DNA of 57,713 bases from JAIYDQ01 sp034408855 (lineage in GTDB: Bacteria; Planctomycetota; Planctomycetia; Pirellulales; Pirellulaceae), in contig JAWXCK010000242.1 of assembly GCA_034408855.1 (NCBI GenBank), positions 1-57,713 of the forward strand. Reading direction: 5' to 3'. How positions within the stretch are numbered: position 1 is the stretch's first letter; each line of letters begins with the position of its first letter. The notes under the pieces are model-generated. The model worked only from the letters and a program-made list of their open reading frames with translations. It did not search any database and was not told the origin of the DNA. This document shows, piece by piece, positions 29,581-38,432 of the stretch. The position numbers were made by a program, and so were the translations under genes.

Positions 29581-30330
29581 CTAAGCCGCCTTGGTCGCTT
29601 TTCGGCCGAGCAATTGGACCTCGGTGCAAAGCCCAGGAACGACCGATCCGATGGCTCGATTCATTTTCCACCAAATCTTCGAAAACTCGAGCGGGCGCAA
29701 CACGCCTCCGGAGATGATCCGAAACCCACGAGCATTCTCAATTTGCAAATCGTGCTGCGGTTGCCATTCTTTCATGAATGTGCGAAGCGACCATGCTTGT
29801 ACATGACCACGGATCTTCTTTACTTTGAGGAGCTTGTCGAGAACAGGCGTGCAATGTTTGCGAAACAAATGCGCGCCTTCCGGGAAGATCGGAACACCGA
29901 CAATCAAAAGCCCACCCGGTTTCAAGACTCGCACAAGATCTTGGATCGCTGGCTGGACTTCCGGCAAGTGTTCGAGAACTTGTTCGCAAATCACAATGTC
30001 GAAGCAGTCGGTTTCAAGGCCCGGCATGCCACCCAACAGATTGAACTCGTGCAACTTCCATTGGTCATGTTTATAGACGAATTCGGGGCCGTTGGGATAC
30101 AAGTCAACGGCTTCAAAGTCGATCTGCTCGGCTTCGGAATAGGCTTCGATATAGCGGCGTGATACGCCATCATAGACGCCAACGTCGAGCAACTTAACGC
30201 GTCTCTTTTCGGTCGTCTGGATACGTCGGACTTCGGCAACAACGTCTTCTCCTAAGGCTTGATATCTCGACTGGCGTAACTCATAGGTTGCTCGTCGATC
30301 AGGTTCGACTCCGTATGCGACATGTGACAT
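29581..30330 (-). CDS. Class I SAM-dependent methyltransferase (UbiE/Methyltransf_11-like)
   Basis: 249 residues. The SAM-binding motif I is KLLDVGVYDGVSRRYIE, the acidic residue ending beta2 is in DFEAVDLYPNG, and the post-motif segment is FDIVICEQVLEHLPEVQPAIQDLVRVLKPGGLLIVGVP, diagnostic of the Methyltransf_11 group. The C-terminal tail from about 180 is variable and likely sets the substrate. An opposite open frame covers the same DNA but has no recognisable motif. Its place between an O-antigen ligase-like gene and a family 9 glycosyltransferase suggests O-methylation of a glycan or lipid carrier; the substrate is not readable. Confidence 0.87.
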   Translation of the reverse strand: MSHVAYGVEPDRRATYELRQSRYQALGEDVVAEVRRIQTTEKRRVKLLDVGVYDGVSRRYIEAYSEAEQIDFEAVDLYPNGPEFVYKHDQWKLHEFNLLGGMPGLETDCFDIVICEQVLEHLPEVQPAIQDLVRVLKPGGLLIVGVPIFPEGAHLFRKHCTPVLDKLLKVKKIRGHVQAWSLRTFMKEWQPQHDLQIENARGFRIISGGVLRPLEFSKIWWKMNRAIGSVVPGLCTEVQLLGRKATKAA

Positions 30331-30524
30331 TGGCTGGGATCCAGATTGATTTAAAAAGTTGAATTTTTCGGTAAGCAGGCTGCAACGGCAACGAATGGAA
30401 GGTGTATAGTCGAAGTCGTGAAGCGAAATCTAGTGCGCTTTCAAACCCAAATATGGGGTTGTAAAAGTGGGGAAAATTCGGTATTTCAGAAGCCTAATTC
30501 TTTCTTCGAATTAGAGCAAGTTCT

Positions 30525-31595
30525 ATGAAGTTCGCGATATTCCTTCCGAATTGGGTTGGTGATGCCTGCATGGCCGTTCCGGCATTGCGCGCGATGCGCG
30601 AGGGATTTTCGTCCGATACGAAATTCATCGCCGTTTCGAGACCAGGGCCAGCAGCCTTGCTCGCCGAGCAACGCTGGTTTGACGATTGGTTGGTCTACAA
30701 ACCGCACGCTCAAAGTCCGGTCTACAATCGACGTCGGCTAATGATGGCATTGCGCGCCGAGCAATGCGACGCTGCTATCTTGATGACGAATTCACTCAGC
30801 TCGGCGGTGCTAAGCGCCATGGCCGGAATTCCTCGACGCATCGGCTATGCACGCGACGCTCGTAGCTGGTTTCTTACCGATCGCTTGAGCGTTCCTAAAG
30901 CCAATGGTCGACCTCGACCGATTCCGGCTATCGATTACTATCTAAGAATCGCCGACTGTCTCGGATGCCCATCGATCGAACGACAAATGGAACTTACCGT
31001 CGACGACGATTATGTATCACAAGCCGATCGACTCTGGGAAACCATTGGCTTCAGCAGCCAACGCCAGACCGTCGTGATCAACAACAACGCGGCTAGCGGT
31101 GATGCGCGAGTATGGCCGAAAGAACATGTCGAGAGCCTTGCCTTAAAACTCGTAAAGAATCTCGATGTGCAAGTATTGCTTCATTGCAATGCTCAGGAGA
31201 CCGTTGCTGCCAATCGGATTGCTGATCAAGTAAACCATCCGCGAATCCAAAGCATGGGAAGGATAAGCCCTTTGCCGATCGGGTTAAGTCAAGCCATCTT
31301 CGCTCGAGCATCGAACATCGTCACGACCGACAGTGGCGGTCGTCATATTGCAGTCGCTATGAATCGACCGGTGGTTACCTTGTTCGGTCCCACACAGCCA
31401 ACTTGGACAACCACTTACAACATTCCCGAAGTCGTCATGCAACCCGAACAATCGTGCGACGTTTGCCAAAAACGTGGGCTAACGAACCAGAATGACTTTG
31501 GCACCGGTTGTGAATGTATGCGAAAGATCAATCCGCAACGTGTATTCATGGCGATTGCGAAACAACTAGCTACTGTGGAAAAGGTCGCGATGTGA
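30525..31595 (+). CDS. waaF: Glycosyltransferase family 9, ADP-heptose:LPS heptosyltransferase-like
   Basis: 356 residues, right for WaaF/WaaC. The start LPNWVGDACMAVPALRAM is the family's N-terminal signature. The C-terminal half carries the nucleotide-sugar segment ARASNIVTTDSGGRHIAVAMNRPVVTLFGPTQPTWT, where the TDSG and FGPT motifs bind donor phosphate. A Cys-containing loop (CDVCQKRG, CECM) follows as in many WaaF proteins. It would add a heptose-like sugar to a lipopolysaccharide core at the inner face of the inner membrane. The symbol reflects similarity of motif, not proven substrate. It is divergent from the methyltransferase gene (194-nt gap) and overlaps thiG by 26 nt at the 3' end. 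Confidence 0.85.
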   Translation: MKFAIFLPNWVGDACMAVPALRAMREGFSSDTKFIAVSRPGPAALLAEQRWFDDWLVYKPHAQSPVYNRRRLMMALRAEQCDAAILMTNSLSSAVLSAMAGIPRRIGYARDARSWFLTDRLSVPKANGRPRPIPAIDYYLRIADCLGCPSIERQMELTVDDDYVSQADRLWETIGFSSQRQTVVINNNAASGDARVWPKEHVESLALKLVKNLDVQVLLHCNAQETVAANRIADQVNHPRIQSMGRISPLPIGLSQAIFARASNIVTTDSGGRHIAVAMNRPVVTLFGPTQPTWTTTYNIPEVVMQPEQSCDVCQKRGLTNQNDFGTGCECMRKINPQRVFMAIAKQLATVEKVAM

Positions 31596-32430
31596 TCGTC
31601 CCTTCCTCCGGACTACTGGCTTGTGCATAGAGCCGTTTTGGAATTCGTCCGGCTAAAAATGCCGAACGGCCCGCTAGCGTCGCATGGTACATCGCAGCCG
31701 CCATTCGAACAGGATCGCGAGCATGAGCTATCGCTGTGTTTAAAAGGACGGCGTCCGCGCCAAGCTCAAATGCAACAGCGACGTCGCTAGCCGTGCCAAC
31801 ACCGGCGTCCACGATCACTGGGTACGTCGGATCATCCGATTTGAGATACTCTAAGGTGATCGTTAAATTGTTCGGATTGAGAATGCCCTGTCCCGATCCG
31901 ATCGGCGAACCGGCAGGCATCACACAGGCTGCGCCAGCTTCTTTCAGCCGAACGGCCATGATCGGATCATCACTGGTATAGCACAAGACTTGAAATCCGT
32001 CTTGAACAAGTTTCTGGCACGCTTCCAACGTTGCTAATGGATCTGGCAGCAGCGTCTTGCTGTCGCCAAGCACTTCCAATTTAACCCAATTTGCTCCGGG
32101 ATTTTCCAGCGATTTAAGGATCTCGCGACCAAGCTTCGCGACTCGCACGGCATCAACCGCGTTGTAACATCCGGCCGTATTAGGCAACAAGGTGTATCGC
32201 GCAAGATCGATATAGTCGAGTAAGTTCTTGCCATCGCGATCGTAGAGTCGCTCGCGACGAACCGCTACGGTGACACATTCCGAATGCGAAGCCGCGAGTG
32301 AATCTCGCATCAAATCGAGCGTCTCATATTTCCCGGTGCCGACAATCAATCGACTGCTGAGCGAATGAGAGCCAATTCGAAGTGGCTCATCAGGGAATAA
32401 AGCATCGAGTTGAGTATTTCCACAGGTCAT
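31570..32430 (-). CDS. thiG: Thiazole synthase ThiG
   Basis: TIM-barrel enzyme that forms the thiazole phosphate of thiamine from deoxyxylulose phosphate, dehydroglycine and ThiS thiocarboxylate. Seen: SRLIVGTGKYETLDLMRDSL at the N-terminus, VTVAVRRERLYD, LPNTAGCYNAVDAVRVAKLGRE, NWVKLEVLGDSKTLLPD (containing the Schiff-base Lys), VMPAGSPIGSGQGILNP and PVIVDAGVGTASDVAVAFELGADAVLLNTAIAHA. The ATG at 32430 has GAGAG 6-8 nt upstream and gives 286 residues. A GTG at 32454 that overlaps the thiS stop is also possible. ThiG is normally about 255-265 residues, so the N-terminus is somewhat long either way. Confidence 0.95.
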   Translation of the reverse strand: MTCGNTQLDALFPDEPLRIGSHSLSSRLIVGTGKYETLDLMRDSLAASHSECVTVAVRRERLYDRDGKNLLDYIDLARYTLLPNTAGCYNAVDAVRVAKLGREILKSLENPGANWVKLEVLGDSKTLLPDPLATLEACQKLVQDGFQVLCYTSDDPIMAVRLKEAGAACVMPAGSPIGSGQGILNPNNLTITLEYLKSDDPTYPVIVDAGVGTASDVAVAFELGADAVLLNTAIAHARDPVRMAAAMYHATLAGRSAFLAGRIPKRLYAQASSPEEGTITSRPFPQ

Positions 32431-32453
32431 TGAATCTCTCGGTTGATCACGCA

Positions 32454-32657
32454 CTAGCCGCCACCGACGAGTGTGACGACTTCGATCGCGTCGCCGTTTT
32501 TCAGTTTCTGCAGTCGATATTCATGCTTCGGGACGATCTCTAAATTGAGCTCGACGGCGCAGAATTTCGCTGGCACACCTGCTGAAATCAACAGTTCATC
32601 GATGGTATAGTCGTCGTCAATTTGTTTCGACTGCCCATTAAATTGGATCGTGATCAT
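32454..32657 (-). CDS. thiS: Sulfur carrier protein ThiS
   Basis: 67 residues, typical for ThiS. The ubiquitin-like protein begins ITIQFNGQSKQID and ends VTLVGGG with the C-terminal Gly-Gly that is adenylated and thiocarboxylated before sulfur transfer to ThiG. ATG 32657 is chosen; the upstream 16 codons in frame look unlike any ThiS. The start lies 1 nt after the stop of the sugar isomerase-like gene, and thiG follows directly, so the three genes form one transcript. No thiF, thiO or thiH-like gene is in the window, and I see no TPP riboswitch upstream of the set. Confidence 0.93.
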   Translation of the reverse strand: MITIQFNGQSKQIDDDYTIDELLISAGVPAKFCAVELNLEIVPKHEYRLQKLKNGDAIEVVTLVGGG

Positions 32658-32658
32658 C

Positions 32659-33657
32659 CTACTCTTTTTCGAACGCTGCATCGAAGGCGCGACCGCTTGG
32701 AGCAAAATCTAAACGTTTCACAAATTGGGCAGCTTCGCGCGCGCCGAATTCGCGTTCCATCCCGCTGTCTTCCCATTCGACGCTCAACGGTCCGCTGTAT
32801 CCAACGTCATTCAAAGCACGAATGATCTCTTCGAAATTCACACTGCCGCGACCGGGAGAACGAAAATCCCAACCGCGACGCGGGTCACCAAAATTAAGGT
32901 GACTGGCCAGAATCCCCGATCGACCATTGAGCTTGGTGGTCGCGTCTTTAATATGCGCATGATAAATCCGATCGGGGAACGCTCGAATAAATTCGACGGG
33001 ATCGACTCCTTGCCAAATCAGATGGCTAGGATCGAAATTGAAACCGAACTCGTCGCGATTGCCGAGGGCGTCCAATGCCATCTGAGCGGTGTAAATATCA
33101 AAGGCTATTTCGGTCGGATGGACTTCCAATGCGAACTTTACACCGCACTCGCCAAAAACATCCAAGATCGGATTCCAGCGATCGGCAAATTGTTTAAAGC
33201 CGTCATCGATCATCGATTGCGGGACAGGCGGAAACGAGTAGTTGAGATGCCATATACTCGAACCGGTAAAACCATTGACGACGCCTACGCCAAATTTTTT
33301 CGCAGCCCGTGCGGTATTCTTCATCTCTTCAATGGCGCGTTTATTGACGCCATCCGGTTTGCCGTCGCCCCAAACACTCGGAGGCAAGATGCTTTTATGC
33401 CTGGCATCGATATTGTCGCAAACCGCTTGTCCGACAAGGTGAGCGCTGATCGCATGGCACTGGAGGCCAAACGAATCGAGCAACTCACGTTTGGCCGAAC
33501 AGTACTTGTCGTCCGAGATCGCCTTGTCGACTTCGAAGTGATCGCCCCAACAAGCAAGTTCAATTCCATCGTATCCAAAGTCTTTTACCATCTGCACGAT
33601 CTTGGCGCAGGAAAGGTCGGCCCATTGGCCAGTGAAAAGCGTGACAGGTCGAGCCAT
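32659..33657 (-). CDS. Sugar phosphate isomerase/epimerase-like TIM-barrel protein
   Basis: 332 residues of the xylose isomerase-like TIM-barrel (AP_endonuc_2) family. Candidate metal ligands are the Glu in ALEVHPTE, the Asp/His in FNFDPSHLIWQG, the His in YHAHIKDA and the late Glu in LSVEWEDSGM. The first strand reads YDGIELACWGDH. An IoxG- or IolE-like isomerase acting on an inositol- or glucose-derived keto sugar is plausible, but the substrate cannot be told. The gene is the first of a set with thiS and thiG, spaced 1 nt from thiS; this link to thiamine synthesis is probably accidental. A long open frame on the opposite strand is a codon-bias shadow. Confidence 0.87.
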   Translation of the reverse strand: MARPVTLFTGQWADLSCAKIVQMVKDFGYDGIELACWGDHFEVDKAISDDKYCSAKRELLDSFGLQCHAISAHLVGQAVCDNIDARHKSILPPSVWGDGKPDGVNKRAIEEMKNTARAAKKFGVGVVNGFTGSSIWHLNYSFPPVPQSMIDDGFKQFADRWNPILDVFGECGVKFALEVHPTEIAFDIYTAQMALDALGNRDEFGFNFDPSHLIWQGVDPVEFIRAFPDRIYHAHIKDATTKLNGRSGILASHLNFGDPRRGWDFRSPGRGSVNFEEIIRALNDVGYSGPLSVEWEDSGMEREFGAREAAQFVKRLDFAPSGRAFDAAFEKE

Positions 33658-33755
33658 ACTTTACAAACTCCGTGAATAAAAAATGAAATTGTTCTCAGTG
33701 CATCGGGAGATAGTTTACCAAGAAACAGAATGCCAAAGTAGGTCCCCCAGTGCAA

Positions 33756-33825
33756 AGTGGGGTAAGCTTCGAATGTCGTCAAGACTTTCGATGAATCTCG
33801 CGACAATTTGAAGCTTACGCCACTT
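33756..33825. repeat. 70-bp palindromic unit overlapping the ileS stop codon
   Basis: Two 20-nt arms (33756-33775 and 33806-33825) are inverted copies with 18/20 matches, separated by 30 nt. The core AAGTGGCGTAAGCTTC also occurs at 38208 and 42518 (opposite orientation). The right arm contains the ileS stop codon TAA and its last codons (QVA). The transcript of ileS would end in a large stem-loop. Shared core, intergenic position and inverted pairing point to a REP-like or MITE-like repeat family. Confidence 0.7.
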
Positions 33826-36800
33826 GAAGGCCAATTTTTACTTGGCTGTCGGCGAGCTCGACGGCTTGCATCTCGACTTCAACAGGCTCTTGCATCACCC
33901 ATTCGATCGAGACGGCCAAAGTTTCAGCAGCGATGTAATCCAAAAAGCCTTGGATCGCATGGCGAACTTTGTCGTCTTCACATAGCACGAAGACTTTAAT
34001 GCGATCGGCGAATCGACAGCCTCGCGTTTTGCGCAAATCCTGAATCAATCGAATCGCATCTCTCGCGACGCCTTCGGCAATGAGTTCATCGGTTAGCTCC
34101 GTAGCCAAAACGACCACGCAAGCCTTGCCTTGAGCCGCGGCCCAACCGCTCTTGGCTTGCAATCGAACTTGAATGTCTTGATCATCTAGCAGCAACGTTT
34201 CGCCGTCGATCGATAGCTCGATCTTGCCATTGGCGGTCATTTCTCGCATCAGTGCAGCCCCGTCGGCTTTACCGAGGGCCGCTTTTACTTTGGGAAGTTT
34301 TGCACCAACGCGTGGCCCCAAGCTTCGGAAATTCGGCTGGACGAGATATTCGATATACGGATTCGAGCCGCCCGCGTAATGGATCTCTTTAACGTTCAGC
34401 TCTTCGCGAACAATATCGTCATGAGCTTTAAGCCAAGCAGCATGTTCGGCGTTGCTCAGCGTTACTTCGACCCGTGCCAGTGGCTGACGCACTTTGAGCT
34501 TCGCTTCCATTCTCGCCGATCGGCCGAGCGACGCGATCTCGCGAAGGACGCTCATGCTCGCCGCCAATGTCGGATCGATAATCGATGTTTCTGGCGATGG
34601 GAAATTGCAAAGATGGATACTCTCACGAACTCGGCCGACAACCGGCTTCGATAAATGTTGCCAAAGCGATTCTGCTAAAAACGGAACAAACGGTGCGATC
34701 ATCTTGGTGATCGAAAGCAAGCACTCGTAGAGCGTCCAGTAAGCATCGAGTTTCTCTGGCGAAGTTTTATCCGCCGCCCAATACCGATTGCGACTTCGGC
34801 GGACGTACCAATTGCTAAGTCCTTCGACCAGTTGGCTCAAGACTTGGCAAGCTCCGTAGCTATCATAGGCATCCATCTTCGCGATCACTTCGCTGACTGC
34901 CGAAGCGACTTCACCGAGTATCCAACGGTCGAGTTCACTGCGTTCAGAATGCGGGCGATAGGTTTTGGCTTTGGAAAGCTCTTCGCTGGTCAATTGATCC
35001 AACGGTCCTTCGATTTCGCCTGGGCCAGAAAAACCGTCGAGTTCTGCATAGATCGTAAAGAAACTGAAGACGTTCCATAGTCGAAGCATGAATTCGGGAA
35101 TACTATCGCGTATGGCTCGTTCGCTATAAAGAATCGAATTCCATGGCGGCTGGTTGGCGTAGAAGTACCAGCGGAGGGCATCGGCACCAAATCGATCGAA
35201 AATCTCTTGTGGGCTTCGATAGTTTCGAAGCTGCTTGCTCATCTTCCCGGTCTTTGAAACGTAGTCTTGACCGCATGCCGCCTTGGCTTCTTCTTCGACC
35301 AAGAAACGCTGCTTGCCGTCTTTGCTTTCGTACCATTCGGCCAGCATCAAACCGAGGACGATGCAGTTGCGAAATGGATGCGGATAATCGAGTGATTGCG
35401 TTGAGGACTGAGGCGTTTTAGTAGCTGTCGCCGCTTCGCCGTCCGGTGACGAAAAGAGCATTGTGCTAATCGCAAGCTGACTATAAAACCAGCCTCGCGT
35501 TTGATCGATCGCTTCACTGATAAAGTCAGCCGGGAATTGATCGCGAAAGGCTTCTTTATTCTTGTGCGGATAGCCCCACTGAGCAAACGGCATCGCACCG
35601 CTGTCATACCAGCAGTCGATGACTTCGCTGACTCGGCGCATTCTCGCATCGGCGGCAAATGGCGATTGATAAGTGATCGCGTCGATGTAGGGCTTGTGAA
35701 CTTTGAGATCGTCAACCAGATCCGGATTGGCCGCTTTGGCCTTTGCCCATACGTCCATCCCCGCGCAGCCGGGCTTGGCCAAAAGCTCTTCATAGCTCTC
35801 GATCGCTTCCATTTGTCCGGTCGATTCGCAGACCCAAATCGGAAGCGGCGTTCCCCAATAGCGCTCACGCGATAAGGCCCAATCGACATTGGAACTGAGG
35901 AAATTACCGAAACGCCCGTCGCGGATATGATCTGGACTCCAGCCGATCTTGGCGTTGTTTGCCAGCATCGCATCGCGGAATTTGGTGGTTCGAATAAACC
36001 AGCTTTCACGCGGGTACTGGATGAGTGGATCGGATTCGGCCCGCCAGCAGAACGGATAGTCGTGAACATACTGTTCTTGATGCCACAGACGACTGTTTTC
36101 CCGCAAACGTCGCGTGATTAATTTATCGGTGTCTTTGACCCAAATTCCCGTATAGTCGGCGGCTTCGCTGGTGAACTTACCTTCGGAATCGACCGCACAG
36201 ATCAATTCGGGAGCTTCACCGGTGACGAAACGCAGTCGTTCTTGCATGAGAACTTCGTAATCGACTTCGCCGAAAGCGGGCGCGATGTGAACGGCACCCG
36301 TTCCAGCATCGAGCGTCACAAAATCTGCCGCAACGATTCGCCAAGCATGTCGCTGGTTGCCACCGTCCTTCAATCGACCCGCATTGGAACGCGTCGCTCG
36401 ATAGTAGTAGTCGAACGGCGGCTCGTAAGCTCGACCAACAAGCGCGCTTCCGGGAACGATCTTTTCGATCGTCAGCGGTCGCTTGGTTTTTTCGGCGAGC
36501 GATGCGACGAGCCCTTCGGCAAGAATCAAAGTCTCGTTTGAATCGGCTTCGCGGCAATAGGCGTAGTTGAGTTTCGGATTGACGGCGGCGAATTGGTTGC
36601 TGGGGAGCGTCCATGGCGTTGTCGTCCAAACTACCAGCGAGACATTCGGTTCATCTTCGAGCGGGAAGCGAACAAAAACGCTCGGGTCGGCAACTTCACG
36701 ATATCCTTGACCGACTTCGCCGCTGGACAAGGCCGTCCCGCCTTGAGCCCACCACCAAACAATCTTGTGTCCTCGATAGAGCAAGCCGCGTTCGAAGAGA

Positions 36801-37324
36801 TTCTTCAACGACCACCAAATACTCTCGACGTAACTTTGGTGATAGGTGACGTAAGCTTCGGAGAGATCGATCCAAAACCCGATCCGTTCGGTTAAGCGTT
36901 CCCACTCCTTCATATAACGCCAAACACTCTGTTGGCATTTTTGAATAAAGGGCTCGATCCCGAAAGCTTCAATTTCTGATTTGCTGTGAATGCCAAGTTC
37001 TTTGCAAACTTCGACTTCGACAGGCAGTCCGTGAGTATCCCATCCAGCTTTCCTTAAACAGCGATAGCCACGCATCGTGCGGTATCGCGGGAAAAGATCC
37101 TTGATGGCGCGCGTCAAACAGTGACCTGGATGAGGCATGCCGTTGGCGGTTGGCGGACCTTCGAAAAAAACAAATGAAGGCCCATCGGCTCGCAATTCCA
37201 ACGAACGGCGATAGATGTCGTGCTCCCGCCAAAATTGCAAGATGGCTTCTTCTTGCTCGGGAAAACGAACATCCGAACCGACCGCTTTAAAAGCGGAAGA
37301 CAAACTATCCTGACTAGCCTTCAT
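33815..37324 (-). CDS. ileS: Isoleucyl-tRNA synthetase (eukaryotic/IleS2-like type)
   Basis: About 1169 residues. The class I HIGH motif appears as HPGH at 65-68 within GPPTANGMPHPGH, the KMSKQ loop is near residue 693, and WDTHGLPVEVEVCKELG and the editing (CP1) domain with GTGAVHIAPAFGEVDYEV are clear. The overall pattern (YMKEWERLTERIGFWIDL, GTALSSGEVGQGYREV) matches the IleS2 type rather than the E. coli type. The usual CPRC zinc ligands before GTALSS are WAQG here. It charges tRNA-Ile with ATP. ATG 37324 is chosen because translation before it is low-complexity and overlaps the acidic-protein gene; the frame is open to 37456. It overlaps that upstream gene by 11 nt, implying coupling. 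The stop lies in the 70-bp repeat. Confidence 0.95.
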   Translation of the reverse strand: MKASQDSLSSAFKAVGSDVRFPEQEEAILQFWREHDIYRRSLELRADGPSFVFFEGPPTANGMPHPGHCLTRAIKDLFPRYRTMRGYRCLRKAGWDTHGLPVEVEVCKELGIHSKSEIEAFGIEPFIQKCQQSVWRYMKEWERLTERIGFWIDLSEAYVTYHQSYVESIWWSLKNLFERGLLYRGHKIVWWWAQGGTALSSGEVGQGYREVADPSVFVRFPLEDEPNVSLVVWTTTPWTLPSNQFAAVNPKLNYAYCREADSNETLILAEGLVASLAEKTKRPLTIEKIVPGSALVGRAYEPPFDYYYRATRSNAGRLKDGGNQRHAWRIVAADFVTLDAGTGAVHIAPAFGEVDYEVLMQERLRFVTGEAPELICAVDSEGKFTSEAADYTGIWVKDTDKLITRRLRENSRLWHQEQYVHDYPFCWRAESDPLIQYPRESWFIRTTKFRDAMLANNAKIGWSPDHIRDGRFGNFLSSNVDWALSRERYWGTPLPIWVCESTGQMEAIESYEELLAKPGCAGMDVWAKAKAANPDLVDDLKVHKPYIDAITYQSPFAADARMRRVSEVIDCWYDSGAMPFAQWGYPHKNKEAFRDQFPADFISEAIDQTRGWFYSQLAISTMLFSSPDGEAATATKTPQSSTQSLDYPHPFRNCIVLGLMLAEWYESKDGKQRFLVEEEAKAACGQDYVSKTGKMSKQLRNYRSPQEIFDRFGADALRWYFYANQPPWNSILYSERAIRDSIPEFMLRLWNVFSFFTIYAELDGFSGPGEIEGPLDQLTSEELSKAKTYRPHSERSELDRWILGEVASAVSEVIAKMDAYDSYGACQVLSQLVEGLSNWYVRRSRNRYWAADKTSPEKLDAYWTLYECLLSITKMIAPFVPFLAESLWQHLSKPVVGRVRESIHLCNFPSPETSIIDPTLAASMSVLREIASLGRSARMEAKLKVRQPLARVEVTLSNAEHAAWLKAHDDIVREELNVKEIHYAGGSNPYIEYLVQPNFRSLGPRVGAKLPKVKAALGKADGAALMREMTANGKIELSIDGETLLLDDQDIQVRLQAKSGWAAAQGKACVVVLATELTDELIAEGVARDAIRLIQDLRKTRGCRFADRIKVFVLCEDDKVRHAIQGFLDYIAAETLAVSIEWVMQEPVEVEMQAVELADSQVKIGLQVA

Positions 37325-37670
37325 CAGTGTTGATTTCTTCGATATCGGCATCGCCAAGCGCTCCGTCATCGGCGGGTTCGATTTCGTATTCCTCTTCGAG
37401 CTCTTCCTCGAAGTCATCATCGAAATCGTCATCAAAATCTTCTTCGTCGAAATCATCGAAGGGATCGGTTTCGATTTCGTCTTCGGCTTCCGTCTCTTCG
37501 ACCGGCTCCTCGTCGTCCTCGTCGTTCCAGGAACTAACCCGAGGTCGAGTCATCGGAGCCTCAGTTTGGAGCGCCTGTTCGTACCAATCCTGACGCTCGA
37601 CGGTGTCGTCGATGAGAGGGTCGCCCATCAATGGGCATGTCTGTTCGACATGATCAGCAGTTGAACTCAA
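37314..37670 (-). CDS. Small acidic-tract protein upstream of ileS
   Basis: 118 residues. The first half is ordinary (HVEQTCPLMGDPLIDDTVERQDWYEQAL) and the second half, from about 50, is almost wholly Asp/Glu (DEDDEEPVEETEAEDEIE, DFDDDFDDDFEEELEEE), giving a very low predicted isoelectric point. No domain is recognised. Small acidic proteins of this kind are common next to housekeeping genes in planctomycetes, but I know of no function. The gene overlaps ileS by 11 nt. The reverse strand reads as a Ser/Lys-rich string, a plain shadow. An intrinsically disordered, possibly cation- or protein-binding role is inference. Confidence 0.7.
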   Translation of the reverse strand: MSSTADHVEQTCPLMGDPLIDDTVERQDWYEQALQTEAPMTRPRVSSWNDEDDEEPVEETEAEDEIETDPFDDFDEEDFDDDFDDDFEEELEEEYEIEPADDGALGDADIEEINTDEG

Positions 37671-37765
37671 CGATAAAACTCCATTGCAATAGTGCGAATA
37701 GCGGATAAGGAAATACTAGTATTGCGATTCATAGATTCACTACTCCGAGGCCTTCTGTCAACCCT

Positions 37766-38149
37766 TTACGGCTGAAGCTCGCGTTGTACGATCAAGTACT
37801 CGGCGACCGGACAGCCACCTATGAGGTGTTCTTGGATAATTCGTTCTAGAACCGGCACGTCGCACCTTGCGTACCAAGTACCTTCTGGGTAGACGACGGC
37901 GATTGGACCGGCCTCACAAATTCTCAAGCAATTAGCCTTGGTACGGCAAATTCCGCCCGCATCGGACAATCCGAGCTCCTTGAGCCGACCTTTTAAGTAA
38001 TCCCAAGCTTCGTTGGCTCGATCTCGATCGCAACATTTCGGCTTCGACTGGTCGCAGCACAAAAAAATATGCCGAGTTGTCTGCGGAATCCCCAATGAAT
38101 CCGAGATTTTTGCCAGCTTGGTAAGATTCGGTGGATCGGTTTTCGGCAT
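37766..38149 (-). CDS. Thioredoxin-like [2Fe-2S] ferredoxin
   Basis: 127 residues from ATG 38149; 23 further in-frame codons upstream look unrelated. Cysteine pattern: HIFLCCDQSKPKCCDRD, then CRTKANCLRICEAGP, with the VVYPEGTWYARCDVPVLERIIQEHLIGGCPV segment typical of the thioredoxin-fold [2Fe-2S] ferredoxins (Shethna/NuoE-like). The cluster ligands would be one cysteine near the first group and the C...C pair in CRTKANCLRICEAG. It likely shuttles electrons to an unknown partner in the cytoplasm. It is a single gene 95 nt from the acidic-protein gene and followed upstream by a copy of the short repeat. Confidence 0.85.
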   Translation of the reverse strand: MPKTDPPNLTKLAKISDSLGIPQTTRHIFLCCDQSKPKCCDRDRANEAWDYLKGRLKELGLSDAGGICRTKANCLRICEAGPIAVVYPEGTWYARCDVPVLERIIQEHLIGGCPVAEYLIVQRELQP

Positions 38150-38207
38150 ACGTAGGCATCGCGAAGCAAAAGGACGAAGCAGTTTCAATCGGCTCCTATT
38201 GTACGCC

Positions 38208-38233
38208 AAGTGGCGCAAGCTTCCAGCTTGCGT
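38208..38233 (+). repeat. Lone copy of the palindromic repeat core
   Basis: 26 nt beginning AAGTGGCGCAAGCTTC that match the reverse complement of 42493-42518 at 25 of 26 positions. Inside it an 8-bp hairpin (CGCAAGCT / AGCTTGCG, loop TCC) can form. No opposite arm was found nearby, unlike the units at 33756 and 42447. Confidence 0.75.
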
Positions 38234-38432
38234 TCCTCAATATCTATGTCTTCCGAGCCGCAGCAACCGTGAGCTAACGCTCAACGGCTAATTTATCCAA
38301 GCAGCAACACTGTGTGGCCCGGCGGAAATCGGTACGGCTTGCCCCAATTCAATTCAAAACCGGTACAATTCTCCCGGCAAGAAACAATTATCAACTCATT
38401 TAACAACTTACAATTAGAAACGCGAAACGCGT

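Noticed and set aside
29434..30162. 242-codon open frame on the + strand opposite the methyltransferase
   Set aside because: It covers the same DNA as a clear SAM methyltransferase on the other strand and shows no domain.
32725..33675. 316-codon open frame on the + strand opposite the sugar isomerase-like gene
   Set aside because: The minus-strand frame has the TIM-barrel metal ligands and family motifs; the opposite frame has no recognisable motif and reflects codon bias.
33658..33814. TPP riboswitch upstream of the thiS-thiG set, or a T-box upstream of ileS
   Set aside because: No conserved CTGAGA/ACCTGATC pair and no T-box sequence could be found in the upstream gaps.
35347..36069. 240-codon minus-strand open frame inside ileS in another frame
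   Set aside because: Lies within the IleRS coding sequence and gives a basic, motif-free product.
37327..37593. Ser/Lys-rich 88-codon frame on the + strand
   Set aside because: Pure reverse complement of the Asp/Glu tract of the acidic protein.
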